64,000 nucleotides of DNA, taken from positions 124,001 to 188,000 of the forward strand of contig NZ_AYTO01000007.1 in assembly GCF_000507145.1 (NCBI RefSeq), written 5' to 3'. Source of the stretch: Bacillus tequilensis KCTC 13622. Lineage in GTDB: Bacteria > Bacillota > Bacilli > Bacillales > Bacillaceae. The notes under the pieces were generated by a model that made no database searches, was not told the origin of the DNA, and saw nothing but the letters and a program-made list of their open reading frames with translations. Positions within the stretch are counted from its first letter, which is position 1; every line of letters begins with the position of its first letter. Below are positions 62,640 to 64,000 of this stretch, piece after piece. The translations under genes and the position numbers were made by a program.

Positions 62640-64000
62640 TTAGCTGAAATCAGGTGCCGGATATCTTGCCGTCACCACTTTTTTACGCGTATAGAAGTCG
62701 ACGCTGTCTTTTCCGTTCGCATGCAGCGTTCCAAAGAATGAAGACTTCCAGCCTGAGAATGGGAAGAACGCCATCGGGGCCGGCACACCAAGGTTGATGC
62801 CAAGCATTCCCGCATCAATGTTTTCACGGAAGTAGCGGATTGCGTTTGAGTTGGATGTGAACAGGCAGGCGCCGTTCGCAAACTCAGACTTATTGGCAAT
62901 TTCAATCGCTTCTTTCAGGTTTTTCACACGGATGACAGATAAAACCGGCGCGAAAATTTCATCCTTCCAGATCGTCATCTCTGTTGTGACATTGTCAAAG
63001 ATCGTCGGGCCGACAAAATAGCCGTCGTCAGACATATTTTCACGTCCATCACATACGAGCCTCGCACCTTCTTCAAGCCCTTTTTCGATGTAGCTGAGCG
63101 TGCGCTTCTTGTTGTCCTCGCGAATCATCGGCCCTAAGAACACACCGTCATCCAGGCCGTTGCCGATTTTAATGTCAGCCGCTTTTTCCTGCAGCTTTGC
63201 CATAAACTCATCAGCGATTCCTTCTTCAACCGTCACAACCGCACACGCCATGCAGCGCTCACCAGCAGAACCAAAGGCTGCTCCGATAATGTTTGTGATC
63301 GTGTCTTCGAGGTGCGCATCGTTCAGGACAATCGTATGGTTTTTCGCGCCAGTCAGAGATTGAACCCGTTTTAAGTTTTCGCTTCCTTTTTTGTAGACAT
63401 ATTCGCCGACCGGCTTGGAGCCTACGAATGAAATCGCTTTAATTTCTGGGTGTTCGAGGATGCCGTTCACAACATCATGCGCGCCGTATACGACATTGAA
63501 TACCCCTTTCGGAAGGCCCGCTTTTTCAAAAAGCTCAACCAATTTCTCTGTTAACAGCGGTGTCCGCTCAGATGGTTTTAAAATAAAGGTGTTGCCGAGC
63601 GCGATTGCCATCGGAAACATCCAGCAAGGAACCATCATCGGAAAGTTGAAGGGCGCGATTCCGCCGACAACTCCGATTGGGTAGCGGTAGTTTGCCGCTT
63701 CAACATCTGTTGCGATGGAAGTAAGTGAGTCACCCATCATCAGGGAAGGTGCCCCGGCCGCGAATTCCACGTTTTCAATTCCGCGTCCCACTTCACCAAG
63801 CGCTTCTTTTGTGTTTTTTCCATTTTCAATGGTAATCAGATGAGCAAGCTCTTCTTTATGCTGAGACAGCAGCTGCTGGAAGTTGAATAGAATTCTGGCA
63901 CGCCGCGGAACCGCCACCTTTGACCATGTTTGAAAGGCCTCAGCCGCTGTTTGCGCTGCGTAATCAATATCCTCTTTTGTCGAAATCGGCACTTGGCACA
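62640..64000 (-). CDS. iolA: Methylmalonate-semialdehyde dehydrogenase (partial, 5' end outside)
   Basis: About 453 residues of a CoA-dependent aldehyde dehydrogenase; the frame is open to the right edge, and about 35 N-terminal residues are outside. The catalytic cysteine is in [16 protein letters not shown]-binding parts include [13 protein letters not shown] and [13 protein letters not shown], and the C-terminus [12 protein letters not shown] is that of IolA. It converts malonate semialdehyde from myo-inositol breakdown (or methylmalonate semialdehyde from valine) to acetyl-CoA or propionyl-CoA. In B. subtilis it is the first gene of the ten-gene iol operon. Here its stop is followed at once by the yxeA remnant, so iolB-J are absent from this site. 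Confidence 0.94.
   Translation of the reverse strand, partial: CQVPISTKEDIDYAAQTAAEAFQTWSKVAVPRRARILFNFQQLLSQHKEELAHLITIENGKNTKEALGEVGRGIENVEFAAGAPSLMMGDSLTSIATDVEAANYRYPIGVVGGIAPFNFPMMVPCWMFPMAIALGNTFILKPSERTPLLTEKLVELFEKAGLPKGVFNVVYGAHDVVNGILEHPEIKAISFVGSKPVGEYVYKKGSENLKRVQSLTGAKNHTIVLNDAHLEDTITNIIGAAFGSAGERCMACAVVTVEEGIADEFMAKLQEKAADIKIGNGLDDGVFLGPMIREDNKKRTLSYIEKGLEEGARLVCDGRENMSDDGYFVGPTIFDNVTTEMTIWKDEIFAPVLSVIRVKNLKEAIEIANKSEFANGACLFTSNSNAIRYFRENIDAGMLGINLGVPAPMAFFPFSGWKSSFFGTLHANGKDSVDFYTRKKVVTARYPAPDFS

Overview
The window comes from a Bacillus of the B. subtilis species complex. Most proteins can be matched by eye to the well-known yxj-yxi-yxe segment of the B. subtilis chromosome: pepT, scoAB, nupG, katE, licT, bglPH, pdp-nupC-deoC-deoR, and yxeQ to yxeK. 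They are nearly identical and in the same order. Moderate GC, Gram-positive ribosome binding sites, S-box and guanine riboswitches, LicT antiterminator targets, CcpA cre sites and a sigma-B promoter all fit. No rRNA, tRNA, CRISPR array, intact insertion sequence or prophage was seen.

Layout. 1-6240: end of a sensor kinase with its regulator yxjL, pepT, small genes, yxjI, and two SAM-riboswitch-controlled MetE-like paralogues (yxjH, yxjG). 6291-9897: a leftward ketone-body operon (yxjC permease, scoA, scoB, yxjF). 10042-12716: rRNA methyltransferase, a highly structured non-coding stretch, and riboswitch-controlled nupG. 12759-23671: secreted proteins, sigma-B catalase katE, citrate transporter citH, licT, yxiP, yxiO and dbpA. 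24066-28533: accessory genes, including a PadR/DUF2812 pair and a run of small leftward genes of the kind that lies beside wapA in B. subtilis, but with no wapA. 28692-31340: an EamA exporter, an SDR dehydrogenase and a 2-oxoglutarate dioxygenase that together resemble the L-isoleucine 4-hydroxylation system of B. thuringiensis. 31376-38344: yxiE, bglPH and the yxiBCD LXG-toxin operon with its immunity gene. 38652-45077: an AT-rich island with a PLD-nuclease/SF2-helicase protein, a Nudix hydrolase and an SF1 helicase with a C-terminal nuclease-like domain, a candidate defence locus. 45639-49950: deoxyribonucleoside catabolism. 50086-57728: yxxB and the yxe operon for S-(2-succino)cysteine salvage. 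57932-64000: yxeH to yxeB, then iolA running off the end.

The most informative features are genome scars. Next to licT, the first codons of a beta-glucoside PTS IIB domain are joined to the last codons of a GH1 phospho-beta-glucosidase, so an entire bgl-type operon has been deleted. Beside the helicase island, a decayed C-terminus of an arabinanase (abn2/yxiA) lies where B. subtilis carries abn2 and the hut operon, and hut is absent. At the right end, a truncated yxeA abuts the stop codon of iolA, so the rest of the iol operon and the yxd genes are missing from this place. Together these show repeated loss of sugar and amino-acid catabolic operons alongside gain of conflict and defence genes.

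Names rest on recalled similarity to B. subtilis 168 proteins and on visible motifs; no search was run. Gene starts were chosen by ribosome binding site spacing and by the usual family length.
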